Numbered from the stretch's first letter, positions 8,658-17,543 are shown. The stretch: DNA of 55,299 nucleotides from Candidatus Gastranaerophilales bacterium (GCA_944326465.1 CALVEB010000014.1:1-55299), one strand, 5' to 3'. The notes: generated by a model from the sequence alone, not told the origin. A program made the numbers and translations.

Positions 8658-9627
8658 AAGAGAACGACACAAAAAAGAGAGTACCGCAACAAGAATAAAA
8701 AACTGGGGCATATCCATAATTCTTGCGATTATAATGTTTTGCGGGCTGCAAAGTTACAGTGCTTCCAGCCTGAAATTTGTTCAGGTAAGTGACGTACATT
8801 TTTCAACGCGCCAGACAAATACAACCTACAAATTGACAGGTGAATCCCCTGAACTTCTTGATGACGCCGTAGAACAGATTAATGCAATTCCAAATGTAAA
8901 TTTTGTAATGTTTACAGGTGATCAGATAGATAAATCTTTTGAAAAAGAATTGTCAGCATTTTTGCCGCATGCGCAAAAACTGGTTTACCCGTGGTATGTT
9001 GCTTTCGGCAACCACGATACCTGTATTGGCGGATATTTAACCCCGAGTGTATATTTAAGTCTGGTCAGCAAATATAATAAGAATTTTAATTTCACAACCC
9101 CGTATTATTCCTTTGTCCCGCAAAAAGGGTACAAAGTCATTGTACTGGATACAATTATACGTGACAGAATTACAGCTAACGGTGAAATTAGTCCGGAACA
9201 GCTTCAATGGCTGGATAATCAGATAAGCAGTTCTCCGAAAGATACTATTCTCATATTTATGCATGTCCCGATAATAGAGCCTTACAGCAGTCCGGGGCAC
9301 AAACTTTTAAATGCAGAGGAAGTTGAAGCGGTTTTGAAAAAATATAAAAATCCTATCGGAGTGTTTCAGGGGCACTATCACGGAGCAAAAATTACGCAAA
9401 AAGACAATATTTTATATGTAAGTTCAGCAGCACTGGTAAGCTATCCAAATGTATTCAGGGTTGTAAATGTCACTAATTACAGAAGAAGAGTTGTTTTTGA
9501 TATAAAAACAAATGAAACCAGACTGCAAAATTTACAAAAACTTGCCAAAATTATGGTATTCGGAACCACAATTTATTCAGGTGAACCACAAGATCAAAAC
9601 GGTATTTATATAATTAAGAAAAAATAA
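8650..9627 (+). CDS. Membrane-anchored calcineurin-type metallophosphoesterase
   Basis: A 325-aa protein with a basic N-terminus and one membrane or signal segment (about 16-36), then a calcineurin-like phosphoesterase domain. The five metal-binding motifs are present in order: SDVHFS, TGDQID, GNHDT, MHVPI and GHYHGA. The active site should face the periplasm and hydrolyse phosphomono- or diesters; the substrate cannot be told from sequence. It overlaps the TPR gene upstream by 8 bp (coupled translation) and lies 14 bp from the MBL-fold gene downstream. Confidence 0.85.
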   Translation: MARRERHKKESTATRIKNWGISIILAIIMFCGLQSYSASSLKFVQVSDVHFSTRQTNTTYKLTGESPELLDDAVEQINAIPNVNFVMFTGDQIDKSFEKELSAFLPHAQKLVYPWYVAFGNHDTCIGGYLTPSVYLSLVSKYNKNFNFTTPYYSFVPQKGYKVIVLDTIIRDRITANGEISPEQLQWLDNQISSSPKDTILIFMHVPIIEPYSSPGHKLLNAEEVEAVLKKYKNPIGVFQGHYHGAKITQKDNILYVSSAALVSYPNVFRVVNVTNYRRRVVFDIKTNETRLQNLQKLAKIMVFGTTIYSGEPQDQNGIYIIKKK

Positions 9628-9641
9628 CAGAGGTTAAAAGT

Positions 9642-10568
9642 ATGAGCGATTTCAAGATTAAATTCAGAGGTGTCAGAGGAAGTTATCCTATAGCAAACGG
9701 GAATTACCTGCAATACGGCGGCAATACATCCTGTGTGGAAGTAAACGTAAACGGACATTTGATTATACTGGATGCCGGAACAGGGCTTATTGATATTGGC
9801 AACGAACTAATGGAAAAATATATCGCGTCAGGGCTGACGACGGAAGAACGTACTCCTATTCAGGCAACTGTTTTAATCTCGCATATACATCAAGATCATA
9901 TTCAGGGCTTTACTTTTTTCAGACCTTTGCATATTCCGACCAGCAGAATTAATGTATTTGGCAACGTAAGTTATGAAGAAACTTTATCTGATGAACTTGC
10001 GCACCTGTTGTTCGGTAAATCATTCCCGCTGGATCTGGGCGACATTGCAGGCAACTTGAATATTCATGATATAACCGATACTGACGGCATAATCCTTCGT
10101 CACGGATGTGAACCTATTATCAAAAGAATTGAAAAAGATGAAGATAAAATTCCTCAGGATGACGATGTTTTAATCACCTGTTACCGTTCATACGCGCATC
10201 CGCAGGAAGGAGTTATAATTTACAAAATAGCTTATAAAGACAAAACTCTTGTATATGCAACAGACAAAGAAAGTTATCTTGGCGGAGATAAAAAGCTTGC
10301 AAACTTTGCACGCGGCTGTGATCTTATAATCCACGATGCGCAATATACAACAGAAGATTACCTGAACAGTTTTGTTCCGAAACAGGGTTACGGCCACTCT
10401 ACATTTGACATGGCAATTGAATGTCAAAAACAGGTTGGAGCAAAAAAACTGGTATTTTTCCATTTTGACCCGACTTATGATGACAACAAGTTAAATATCA
10501 TTAAAGAGCATTATAAAGAGCTTGAAAATGTACAGCTTGCTTATGAAGGTCTTGAAATAGAATTATAA
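9642..10568 (+). CDS. MBL-fold metallohydrolase
   Basis: A 308-aa metallo-beta-lactamase-fold protein without signal peptide. The N-terminal pattern GVRGSYP..NYLQYGGNTSCVEV followed by ILDAGTG and the metal motif SHIHQDHIQGF (HxHxDH) place it in the group related to class II cyclic-nucleotide phosphodiesterases and similar cytoplasmic hydrolases. Later metal ligands are consistent (HDAQYT, YGHST, FFHFDPTYDD). It may hydrolyse a cyclic nucleotide or other phosphodiester, but the substrate is not deducible. AGAGG precedes the ATG. Co-directional with and close to its neighbours. Confidence 0.85.
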   Translation: MSDFKIKFRGVRGSYPIANGNYLQYGGNTSCVEVNVNGHLIILDAGTGLIDIGNELMEKYIASGLTTEERTPIQATVLISHIHQDHIQGFTFFRPLHIPTSRINVFGNVSYEETLSDELAHLLFGKSFPLDLGDIAGNLNIHDITDTDGIILRHGCEPIIKRIEKDEDKIPQDDDVLITCYRSYAHPQEGVIIYKIAYKDKTLVYATDKESYLGGDKKLANFARGCDLIIHDAQYTTEDYLNSFVPKQGYGHSTFDMAIECQKQVGAKKLVFFHFDPTYDDNKLNIIKEHYKELENVQLAYEGLEIEL

Positions 10569-10573
10569 CAAAA

Positions 10574-11143
10574 ATGAAAAAGATTTTAATTTCAGCATTA
10601 ATATTGACGTGTATGGTAACATGCGGCTACCGGAAACCTTATGTATACGAAATAGATGCCTCCAGAAACGGGGCACTGCATAACGACTGGGGTTTAAGGT
10701 ATCTGAATGAAAAATGCTACTATGCTGCAATACAAGAGTTTAAAATTGCGATTAGTCTTAATCCCGACACACAGGCAACCTCAACATATTACAACAATTT
10801 AGGCGAAACTTATATGCTAATCGGGTATCCTGACTGGGCGCAGGATTGTTTTGAGCGTGCCATTACACAATACAGTCTTAATTTCAAATACTATCAAAAT
10901 CTGGCCAAATGTTTTAAGGCCCGTGGTCTTGTTGATATGAAGATTAAAGAATACAGTCAGGAGGGCTCTCCGCTGAACAAGATTATGCTGGGGCTTTTGT
11001 ATGTGGAAAAAGGCGACGCCCGCCGCGGGATTATTATACTGGATGAATTTGCAATGTCAGAACCCGACTTGATAATCACAGTTGCGGTTAAGGCCTATAT
11101 AAAAGAAATGGTTGCACAGATAAACAGCACACAAAATTTATAG
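10574..11143 (+). CDS. Exported TPR-repeat protein, possibly a lipoprotein
   Basis: A 189-aa protein with an N-terminal signal (MKKILISALILTCMVTCG). The cysteine near the end of the hydrophobic stretch could be lipidated, but the lipobox is imperfect. TPR-type helices follow (CYYAAIQEFKIAISLNPDTQ, then YPDWAQDCFERAITQYSLN). It begins 5 bp after the MBL-fold gene and ends the group started at 7749, so this operon encodes two exported TPR proteins around two hydrolases. The function is unknown. Confidence 0.75.
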   Translation: MKKILISALILTCMVTCGYRKPYVYEIDASRNGALHNDWGLRYLNEKCYYAAIQEFKIAISLNPDTQATSTYYNNLGETYMLIGYPDWAQDCFERAITQYSLNFKYYQNLAKCFKARGLVDMKIKEYSQEGSPLNKIMLGLLYVEKGDARRGIIILDEFAMSEPDLIITVAVKAYIKEMVAQINSTQNL

Positions 11144-11163
11144 GCAAGGTGGGTTGGCAAGTC

Positions 11164-11352
11164 CAGCGGACGAAGTCCGCTTTTACGCACCGGATACCCG
11201 AAAAGTTAACGGGCATCCAGTATGTAAAAGTGGACTGTGTCCACCAGGGGGGAAGGTATGTAACGGTTTCCGTTACCCTTTAGCGGGTCTCTTTCCGTCA
11301 TCCCGCAACGTGGATGTATGCGTCCGACAGGCATTGTTACCTTGCGGGATCT
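11164..11352. repeat. Nested palindromic intergenic repeats
   Basis: About 190 bp of stacked inverted repeats. AGCGGAC/GTCCGCT and GTGGAC/GTCCAC hairpins face each other across a larger imperfect inverted repeat (11174-11236). A short palindrome (TAACGGTTTCCGTTA) follows near 11260. ATCCCGCAA and TTGCGGGAT bracket 11302-11352. The same modules, rearranged, recur at 55191-55299, so this is an interspersed family. 11144-11709 otherwise holds no convincing gene; open frames there run through repeats. Confidence 0.75.
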
Positions 11353-11424
11353 CAAAAGAAAACTGTTGAATCAGGAGATGCCACGCTACAATTATTTTAC
11401 TTGTATAATCAATGTTATCAACCT

Positions 11425-11454
11425 CTTACTTTCTTGTGTCGACAAGAAAGTAAG
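11425..11454. repeat. 13-bp perfect stem hairpin repeat
   Basis: CTTACTTTCTTGT and ACAAGAAAGTAAG flank a GTCG loop. It is embedded in GC-richer sequence than the neighbouring genes, which fits a repeat unit and not a terminator: no T-run follows and no gene ends there. Confidence 0.6.
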
Positions 11455-11688
11455 CAAAGAAGCTCTCGACCTTCACCTACGTCGCACAGAGTCTCTAAAT
11501 TCAACCAGAGCGCGCAAACTCGCTACGCTCAGACAATGCGCGCTTTGCCGATGTTTCATTAAGAGCCTCTGGCGCCTCCGGCTAACGGTCGAAGAAAGTT
11601 GTATGTCGCTTGACGCACTGATAAAAAACAGACAACGCTTAAATTTTGCATTGCCTGATTTTATTAACGAACCTATTCCCTTATTCAC

Positions 11689-11718
11689 TTCTAACTAAGG
11701 GCATAGCCTTTAGTTAGA
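11689..11718 (-). terminator. Terminator overlapping the end of the prepilin gene
   Basis: TTCTAACTAAGG and CCTTTAGTTAGAA arms with a 6-nt loop. The right arm includes the stop codon and last codons of the gene ending at 11710, so the hairpin overlaps coding sequence. Confidence 0.6.
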
Positions 11719-12987
11719 AACACATATAGCGCGGAGGTAGCTGTAGTCCTTGTTGTAGTAGCTCCAGCCGCTGTCCGTAGGGTTGAAACCCCGAAGGTAC
11801 GCGCGATTCGCATAGCGCTCCTCACTGGACCAGTAGGTGTAGCCAGTGTATTTGATTGGAGGGTTCTCTTGGTATGCTTCCTTTACTTTGAGGTTAGATT
11901 TGTTTTCTGTTGCTCCTATTGTCACTGCGCTTCCATCGCTTGAGTTTACATATAATTCACTCGCTAATTGTGCTAATTGTGCTCTCGTTGGAAGTTCCAT
12001 GCCTTTATCTTTACATGCTTTTATTGCTCCTGCCCAGTAATTGGTTGAACAATATGAATTCGCTGTACCCTGTTTATCATAAGTTGTATCATTACATGTA
12101 TCTATTGCTATATTCGCAGCAAAATCTGTAGACCAGCACATGTCTCCTATCGGGTTATCACAATTGGAAAGAGATATTTGACCTTTCAATGCTATATCAT
12201 CACCTACTTTATTAGGCCCTTTCTTGCCGTTAACATCCACCATAAATCCTAAGCAGCTTACCTGACTTCCTGTATCTTCTATAGGGTCTGCATAAGCGCA
12301 ATTAGGGTTGTATGCCATAATAACAGTTGTGCCATCCGCTATAACAAATGACATGGTATTAGTTCCCCATTCGGAATTACCTAAGTTCTCTGCTGTTTTT
12401 AAATCAGATGTTTGAACTTCAATAGGTTCAGAATCACTTCCTGTTTGTACTATCTTTGGTGAATAGCACTTATTAATGTCATTGTTATCACAAGTCTTAA
12501 TAACTTTCATGTAGTTTTTGAAAGTATTCATGAAATCTTCTGTAGATTCATGTCCTGTCATGACGCCATCTACGTTCATACGGCGGACTGTTTCTGTGAG
12601 TTTCTTTTCCCAGAGGTCTTGTGCTGTAGACCATGCTTTTTCATTGTGGTTCTGGATAAGACTCGGAAGTGTTAGCGCTGCAACTATTCCTATAACCGCG
12701 AGGGTGATTAATATCTCTGCGAGAGTGAAAGCGATGCGCTTGCCCTCTCCGAGGGGGAGGGCTGAATTTCTTAGTGAGCTTGCGAACTTAGAAATTCGGG
12801 TGGGGGTTGGTTCGTTGGATCAGCACAATAGGCTGGCACCGTATTTCTTTAGCGACCACCAAGAGTGTAAGAGTGGACTTGTCCACCCCCCACCTAGAAT
12901 TTGTAAGCTCACTGTGTTCGCTAACAAATTCTTTTCCTCCCCCTTGGAGAGGAGTTGTACATTGTTTTGTGTTGATTTTACCATCAT
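11710..12987 (-). pseudogene. Prepilin-like gene interrupted in its leader by a MITE-like element
   Basis: The start region is ATG ATG at 12987/12984 behind GGAGAA, giving MMVKSTQNN. The prepilin signature RIAFTLAEILITLAVIGIVA lies at about 12738-12680 in the same frame, but the intervening 12742-12958 is a repeat element with an in-frame TGA at 12822-12820. Downstream, the frame is open to 11710. The mature part has LIQNHNEKAW as in the gene at 1-191, and a C-terminal domain with ELPTRAQLAQLASELYVNS and YWSSEE..RGF, like DUF1566/FGE-type lectin folds of other long pseudopilins. The ATG at 12579 would lose the signal segment. No ATG, GTG or TTG lies in frame between the TGA and FTLAE. It is therefore off or a pseudogene, unless a rare start is used. 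Confidence 0.7.
12742..12958. repeat. MITE-like element inside the prepilin leader
   Basis: About 217 bp bounded by imperfect ~70-bp inverted repeats. Each arm carries CCTCTCC..GGGGGAGG and a GAATTT..AAATTC-type secondary hairpin. The core has ACAAGTCCACTCTTACACTC and CTAAAGAAATACGG. A truncated copy lies at 55052-55191. It encodes no transposase, so it would depend on one in trans. Open frames inside it are by-products of the repeat. Confidence 0.75.
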
Positions 12988-13020
12988 TTATTCTCCTTGC
13001 TTTGTTTGTGTTTTTTAATT

Positions 13021-13092
13021 TCAAATGCACTTAACGACATAACGTCTTATAGTCTTAACGTCTTTCACCGGATATACATTTTTCTTTTTCAT
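13021..13092 (-). CDS. Possible 23-aa small ORF
   Basis: ATG at 13092 lies behind an excellent AAAGGAG site (6 nt spacing) and encodes a basic 23-residue peptide (MKKKNVYPVKDVKTIRRYVV, then three more). The coding part overlaps a GACGTTAAGAC-type repeat also seen near 23280, so it may be fortuitous. It would be the first gene of the transcript that continues into the interrupted prepilin gene. Confidence 0.3.
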   Translation of the reverse strand: MKKKNVYPVKDVKTIRRYVVKCI

Positions 13093-13179
13093 GCCAGCTC
13101 CTTTCTACATGTCAAATATTTTATTCATATATTTATATATATCATTATAAGTCAATACATTTATATGTCAATATGTATT

Positions 13180-13185
13180 TATAAT
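13180..13185 (+). promoter_or_regulatory. -10 box for the XRE gene, leaderless arrangement
   Basis: TATAAT seven nt before the ATG at 13193, with no Shine-Dalgarno. Upstream, TGTCA or AGTCA motifs recur (about 13109, 13150, 13166 and 13189), which may be operator half-sites for the encoded HTH protein. Confidence 0.5.
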
Positions 13186-13192
13186 TTATGTC

Positions 13193-13414
13193 ATGCTAGA
13201 TAAAAAAGAAATATATAAAATAATTGGGAAAAACATACAAAACGCGCGTAAAGCCAAAGGATTGACGCAGGAAGAATTCGCAGAACTTATGGACAAATCA
13301 TGGAGTTATATTGCTAAACTCGAAATTGGCATGCAAAATTTTTCCATTGGCAAGCTGATTGATATAGCAAACTATTTGAATATTGAACTTGAAGAACTTT
13401 TGAAGCTCAGTTAA
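13193..13414 (+). CDS. Small XRE-family HTH transcriptional regulator
   Basis: A 73-aa protein that is only a Cro/CI-type HTH domain (IGKNIQNARKAKGLTQEEFA, then SWSYIAKLEIGMQNFS). It is transcribed away from the prepilin gene ending at 11710, in the same divergent arrangement as the XRE/prepilin pair at 1-517. Recurrence of that arrangement suggests these mini-regulators control the adjacent pilin genes. TATAAT at 13180 implies a leaderless mRNA. The gene ends about 40 bp before a bidirectional terminator shared with ppdK. Confidence 0.85.
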   Translation: MLDKKEIYKIIGKNIQNARKAKGLTQEEFAELMDKSWSYIAKLEIGMQNFSIGKLIDIANYLNIELEELLKLS

Positions 13415-13450
13415 CAAATAAAAGAGAAATAACTTTTAGATTTAAGCAAC

Positions 13451-13485
13451 AAAAAACACGGAAGGAAAGACCCTCCCGTGTTTTT
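13451..13485. terminator. Bidirectional terminator between XRE gene and ppdK
   Basis: AAAACACGG-AAGG and CCT-CCCGTGTTTT arms with A- and T-runs on both sides. It serves two convergent genes. Confidence 0.85.
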
Positions 13486-13500
13486 GCATAATTTTTCAGA

Positions 13501-16161
13501 TTACACAAGTGCAAGCTGGCGTGATTCAACAACTGCCTGTGCTGCTGCAAGTCTTGCTTGCGGAATTCTGAATGGAGAACAAGATACGTAATCCAGTCCT
13601 ATTCTGTGTGCGAATTTAACAGAATCCGGATCTCCGCCGTGTTCACCGCAAATACCGCCGACAAGTGAAGAGTTTACTTTCTTACCCTTTTCCATTGACA
13701 TTTCTATCAATTGGCCTACACCCTTTTGATCTAATGTTTCAAACGGGTTAGCCGGTAAGATTTTTTGTTCTACGTATTTGTTCAAGAACTTACCTTCAGC
13801 ATCGTCACGTGAGTAACCGAATGTCATCTGTGTAAGGTCGTTTGTACCGAATGAGAAGAATTCAGCGTATTCTGCGATTTCATCTGATGTTAATGCGGCA
13901 CGCGGAATTTCAATCATAGTACCGAATTTGTAATCAACTTCGACGCCTTTTTTGATCATAACTTCTCTTGCTACGCGAACAAGAATTTCTTTTGCGACTT
14001 TAAGTTCGTTAACGTGGCCGATCAACGGAACCATTACCCAAGGTTTAACGTTTAATCCTTCTTTCTTCAAATCACAGCAAGCTTCAAATATTGCTCTAAC
14101 TTGCATTTCATTGATTTCAGGATAAGTTAAGCCCAGACGGCATCCGCGTAAGCCCATCATAGGGTTTGCTTCAGAAAGACTTTCTACAACATGTAAAAGT
14201 TCTTCTTTTTCTGATGCGTCTTTGCCTTGTGCTTTAAGAGTTGCGACCTCAGCGATTAAAGATTCTTTATCAGGTAAGAATTCGTGAAGCGGCGGGTCTA
14301 AAAGTCTTACGGTCAAAGGTTTGTCGCCTAAAGCCTTGAACATTGCATAGAAATCTGAATATTGCATAGGCAGTAAGTGTTCCAGAGCTTCTTTTCTTGC
14401 TTCCGGAGTTCCTGCAATAATCATTTTTTGTACCCATGGAAGTCTGTCAGGATCCATGAACATGTGTTCTGTACGGCAAAGACCTACACCTTCAGCACCG
14501 AATTTCTTAGCGTTTTCAATATCTTTAGGAGTATCAGCGTTAGCTTCAACTTTCATTTCTTTAATTTCGTCAACCCAGCTGAAGAACTTGTTCCAGTTGT
14601 CATCAATTTGAGCTTCAACGAGTTTAACAGCGCCTTCCATAACAAGACCTTTACCGCCATCGAGTGAGATTACATCGTTTTTGTGGTAAACAGTGCCGTC
14701 TGCACCGGTTAAAGTTTCATTGTTAAGGTCGATTTTCAAGTCTTCACAACCTGAAACGCAAGGTTTACCCATACCTTTAGCAACAACTGCTGCGTGAGAA
14801 GTTGCGCCGCCTCTGAGGGTCAATACACCTTGAGAAACAGCCATGCCGTGAATATCATCCGGACATGTTTCTACACGGACAAGGATAACTTTTTCACCTG
14901 CTGCACCGCGTTCTGCTGCTTCTTCTGTATCAAATACGATTTTACCTACAGCAGCACCAGGAGATGCGTTTACACCTGAACAAATCTTGTGTGCATCTGC
15001 TAACGCTTTAGCATCAAAGCATGGCAGTAAAATCTGGTTAACTGTATATGGATCAACAAGTTGAATAGCACGTTCTTTTGTAATAATACCTTCTTCGTGC
15101 ATGTCAACAGCGATTTTTACAGCAGCTGCGGCAGTTCTTTTACCGTTACGTGTCTGCAAAATCCACAATTTACCTTTTTCAATTGTAAATTCCATATCCT
15201 GAACATCTTTGTAACCGAGTTCAAGTTTTTTAGCGATATCAACGTACTGTCTGTATAAATCAGGCATTTCGTTTTCCAATTCCGCAATAGGTTTTGGAGT
15301 TCTGATACCTGCAACAACGTCTTCACCTTGAGCATTGGTCAAGTATTCACCGTAGAATTTATTTTCGCCGGTTGCAGGGTTACGGGTGAATGAAACACCT
15401 GTTGCGCAATCGTCACCCATGTTGCCGAATACCATTGTTTGAACGTTAACAGCAGTACCGTAACTGTGATCTATTTTGTTCATGTTTCTGTAAGCAACTG
15501 CACGCGGAATATTCCATGATCTGAATACCGCTTCAATTGCTTCTTCTAACTGAACATAAGGATCTTGCGGGAATTCTTTGCCTGTAACTTCTTTAATAAC
15601 ATTTTTGTAAACAGGAATTAAAGATTTCCAGCCTTCTGCTGAAATTTCAGTATCTTCTTTAACGCCTTCGCGTTCTTTGAGTTTTTCAACTTCTGATTCA
15701 AAGTATTTTTGTCTGTCCATTTCCCATGCTACAGAACCGAACATTGTTAAGAAACGACGATAGCTGTCATAGCAGAATCTAGGGTTATTAGTAAGTCTAA
15801 CCATAGCTTCTACAGTATCATCATTCAAACCTAAGTTGAGGATTGTTTCCATCATACCAGGCATAGAAAGTCTTGCGCCTGAACGAACTGAAACAAGTAA
15901 AGGATTTTGGGTATCACCAAACTTTTTACCTGCCTGCTGTTCAACATCTTTCAAAGCAGCCTTAACTTCATCCATAAGACCATCAGGCATTCTGTTGCCA
16001 TGATTGATGTAGTCCATACAAGTTTCAGTTGTAATAGTTAACCCCGGTGGCACAGGTAACCCTAAATTGGTCATCTCTGCCAAATTTGCGCCTTTTCCGC
16101 CGAGAAGATTACGCATATTAGCGTTGCCCTCTCTGAAAAGCCAAACACGTTTTTCTGTCAT
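13501..16161 (-). CDS. ppdK: Pyruvate, phosphate dikinase
   Basis: An 886-aa PEP-utilising enzyme that interconverts pyruvate, ATP and Pi with PEP, AMP and PPi. The N-terminal ATP-grasp domain begins at VWLFREGNANMRNLLGGKGA. The phosphohistidine swivel motif GGATSHAAVVAKGMG has H456. The C-terminal TIM-barrel ends with catalytic Cys in GGICGEHGGDPDSV. Full length for the family. AAGGAG precedes the ATG. With PPi-dependent phosphofructokinase (20134) and enolase (53032) in the same window it fits a glycolysis that uses PPi and can run in either direction. Confidence 0.97.
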   Translation of the reverse strand: MTEKRVWLFREGNANMRNLLGGKGANLAEMTNLGLPVPPGLTITTETCMDYINHGNRMPDGLMDEVKAALKDVEQQAGKKFGDTQNPLLVSVRSGARLSMPGMMETILNLGLNDDTVEAMVRLTNNPRFCYDSYRRFLTMFGSVAWEMDRQKYFESEVEKLKEREGVKEDTEISAEGWKSLIPVYKNVIKEVTGKEFPQDPYVQLEEAIEAVFRSWNIPRAVAYRNMNKIDHSYGTAVNVQTMVFGNMGDDCATGVSFTRNPATGENKFYGEYLTNAQGEDVVAGIRTPKPIAELENEMPDLYRQYVDIAKKLELGYKDVQDMEFTIEKGKLWILQTRNGKRTAAAAVKIAVDMHEEGIITKERAIQLVDPYTVNQILLPCFDAKALADAHKICSGVNASPGAAVGKIVFDTEEAAERGAAGEKVILVRVETCPDDIHGMAVSQGVLTLRGGATSHAAVVAKGMGKPCVSGCEDLKIDLNNETLTGADGTVYHKNDVISLDGGKGLVMEGAVKLVEAQIDDNWNKFFSWVDEIKEMKVEANADTPKDIENAKKFGAEGVGLCRTEHMFMDPDRLPWVQKMIIAGTPEARKEALEHLLPMQYSDFYAMFKALGDKPLTVRLLDPPLHEFLPDKESLIAEVATLKAQGKDASEKEELLHVVESLSEANPMMGLRGCRLGLTYPEINEMQVRAIFEACCDLKKEGLNVKPWVMVPLIGHVNELKVAKEILVRVAREVMIKKGVEVDYKFGTMIEIPRAALTSDEIAEYAEFFSFGTNDLTQMTFGYSRDDAEGKFLNKYVEQKILPANPFETLDQKGVGQLIEMSMEKGKKVNSSLVGGICGEHGGDPDSVKFAHRIGLDYVSCSPFRIPQARLAAAQAVVESRQLALV

Positions 16162-16309
16162 AGTGTTAATTCTCCTTCTTTTTTAAAATAAACAATAAAT
16201 AAAACACTGTTAACCAGAATATAGCACAAAAATAAAAAAAACAAAAATTATTTTTCACAGAAAATACGTTAATCAATGGATAATTTCTATCCGGCTTAAA
16301 CATAAGCTA

Positions 16310-17095
16310 TTATTGAAAATAATATTCTAATTCGGCATTTGTGTCCAGCTTTTGCGCATCTTGTTTAAATATTTTGGTCAGAATTCCCATTTTAGCCAGA
16401 CGGTATTTCAAACTTACTGCAAGAACGCCCAATCCGTATTTACACGAACGTACAAAATTTATTGAAGATGCCTCTTTAAAATACTTTGTCGGACATGAAA
16501 CTTCGCCTATCTTAAACCCGTAATAAAACAATAAAGCGATCATTTCATTATCAAAAATAAAATCGTTATCACAAGCTTCTAAAGGCAGCTGCTCTAAAAC
16601 TTCACGCGTAAATCCTCTGAACCCCGTATGGTATTCAGAAAGTTTTTCTCCCGTAAAAACATTTTCAAAAGCAGTCAAGAACTTATTTGCGATAAATTTA
16701 TACAGAGGCATTCCGCCTTTAAGTGCAGAATTACCAAGCATACGTGATGCCAGAACAGCGTCATATTCACCGAACGCCATCATTGAAACAATTGCCGGTA
16801 TTAGTTTAGGCGTATATTGGTAATCAGGATGCAGCATTACAACAATATCCGCATTTGCTTTCAGGGCAGCTTTATAACAGGATTTCTGGTTCCCGCCGTA
16901 CCCCTTGTTTTCTTTGTGAACTATGGTAGTAATATTTAACTCTTTTGATACGATTTTTGTATTGTCTTGAGAATTGTCATCCACAAGTATAACTTCATCC
17001 ACAAAATCTTTATAAATCTCATCATAAGTCTGTTTCAGAGTTTTTTCCGCATTGTATGCGGGCATTATTATTACAACCTTTTTTCCGTTAATCAT
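16310..17095 (-). CDS. Family 2 glycosyltransferase (dolichyl/polyprenyl-phosphate sugar synthase-like)
   Basis: A 261-aa GT-A fold enzyme. Motifs: IIMPAYNAEKTL (nucleotide-binding start), VILVDDNSQDNT (conserved Asp-Asp), ADIVVMLHPDYQYTPK (metal-site region) and the acceptor region SEYHTGFRGFTREVLE. The pattern resembles polyprenyl-phosphate mannosyl/glucosyl transferases without C-terminal membrane helices. The likely role is transfer of a sugar from a nucleotide donor to a lipid carrier or glycan at the inner membrane; the sugar cannot be told. The ribosome-binding site is weak (GGGTAAG). It lies downstream of the HPF gene terminator. Confidence 0.85.
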   Translation of the reverse strand: MINGKKVVIIMPAYNAEKTLKQTYDEIYKDFVDEVILVDDNSQDNTKIVSKELNITTIVHKENKGYGGNQKSCYKAALKANADIVVMLHPDYQYTPKLIPAIVSMMAFGEYDAVLASRMLGNSALKGGMPLYKFIANKFLTAFENVFTGEKLSEYHTGFRGFTREVLEQLPLEACDNDFIFDNEMIALLFYYGFKIGEVSCPTKYFKEASSINFVRSCKYGLGVLAVSLKYRLAKMGILTKIFKQDAQKLDTNAELEYYFQ

Positions 17096-17112
17096 TTTTT
17101 CTTACCCGTAAA

Positions 17113-17144
17113 AAAAGTGCTTACGCGGACACGTAAGCACTTTT
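17113..17144 (-). terminator. Terminator of the hibernation-factor gene
   Basis: AAAAGTGCTTACG and CGTAAGCACTTTT form a perfect 13-bp stem 12 bp past the stop at 17157. It separates this gene from the glycosyltransferase. Confidence 0.9.
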
Positions 17145-17156
17145 CACACAATTTAT

Positions 17157-17543
17157 TTATTCTTCGATAGCCTCAACTACAACATCTTCTTCATCAGTTT
17201 CTTCTTGTTCAGAAGCAGAATCTGTTCTGATAGAAGATTTGTCTGAGCCCAGAGTTTTGTCTTTAAACTTCTTCACCTGTCTGTCAAGTTTGTCAGCGAG
17301 CAAATCAATACTTGCATACATAGATTCTGCAGACTCTTCACAGCGAACAACACCTGTATTCATTTTGCAGGAAACTTCTGCAACATGCTTGCCTGAAGCC
17401 GCAGGGTTTTTAATAACTGACAGTACAACATCAATGCCCTGTATCTGGTCGTAGTGGTTAGCTACCTTACCAAATTTCTCCTTAACATAAGCCTTGATAG
17501 CATCGGTAATTTCAATGTTTCTACCGTTAACGTAAATATGCAT
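17157..17543 (-). CDS. hpf: Ribosome hibernation promoting factor (HPF/RaiA family)
   Basis: A 128-aa protein whose first ~100 residues (MHIYVNGRNIEITDAIKAYV, KVANHYDQI, AEVSCKMNTGVVRCEESAESMYASIDLLADKLDRQV) form the S30AE fold that binds the 30S decoding centre and inactivates ribosomes in stationary phase. The tail is acidic, and the dimerisation domain of long HPF is absent. I take the ATG at 17543, 5 nt after GGAGG; the ATG 12 bp upstream overlaps that site. Confidence 0.92.
   Translation of the reverse strand: MHIYVNGRNIEITDAIKAYVKEKFGKVANHYDQIQGIDVVLSVIKNPAASGKHVAEVSCKMNTGVVRCEESAESMYASIDLLADKLDRQVKKFKDKTLGSDKSSIRTDSASEQEETDEEDVVVEAIEE

Noticed and set aside
11154-11698. Several overlapping open frames on both strands
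   Set aside because: They run through palindromic repeats, lack ribosome-binding sites and have no protein-like conservation pattern.
12788-13034. Open frames on both strands inside the MITE-like element
   Set aside because: They follow the repeat sequence; the same peptide ending recurs at 55146 simply because the repeat recurs.
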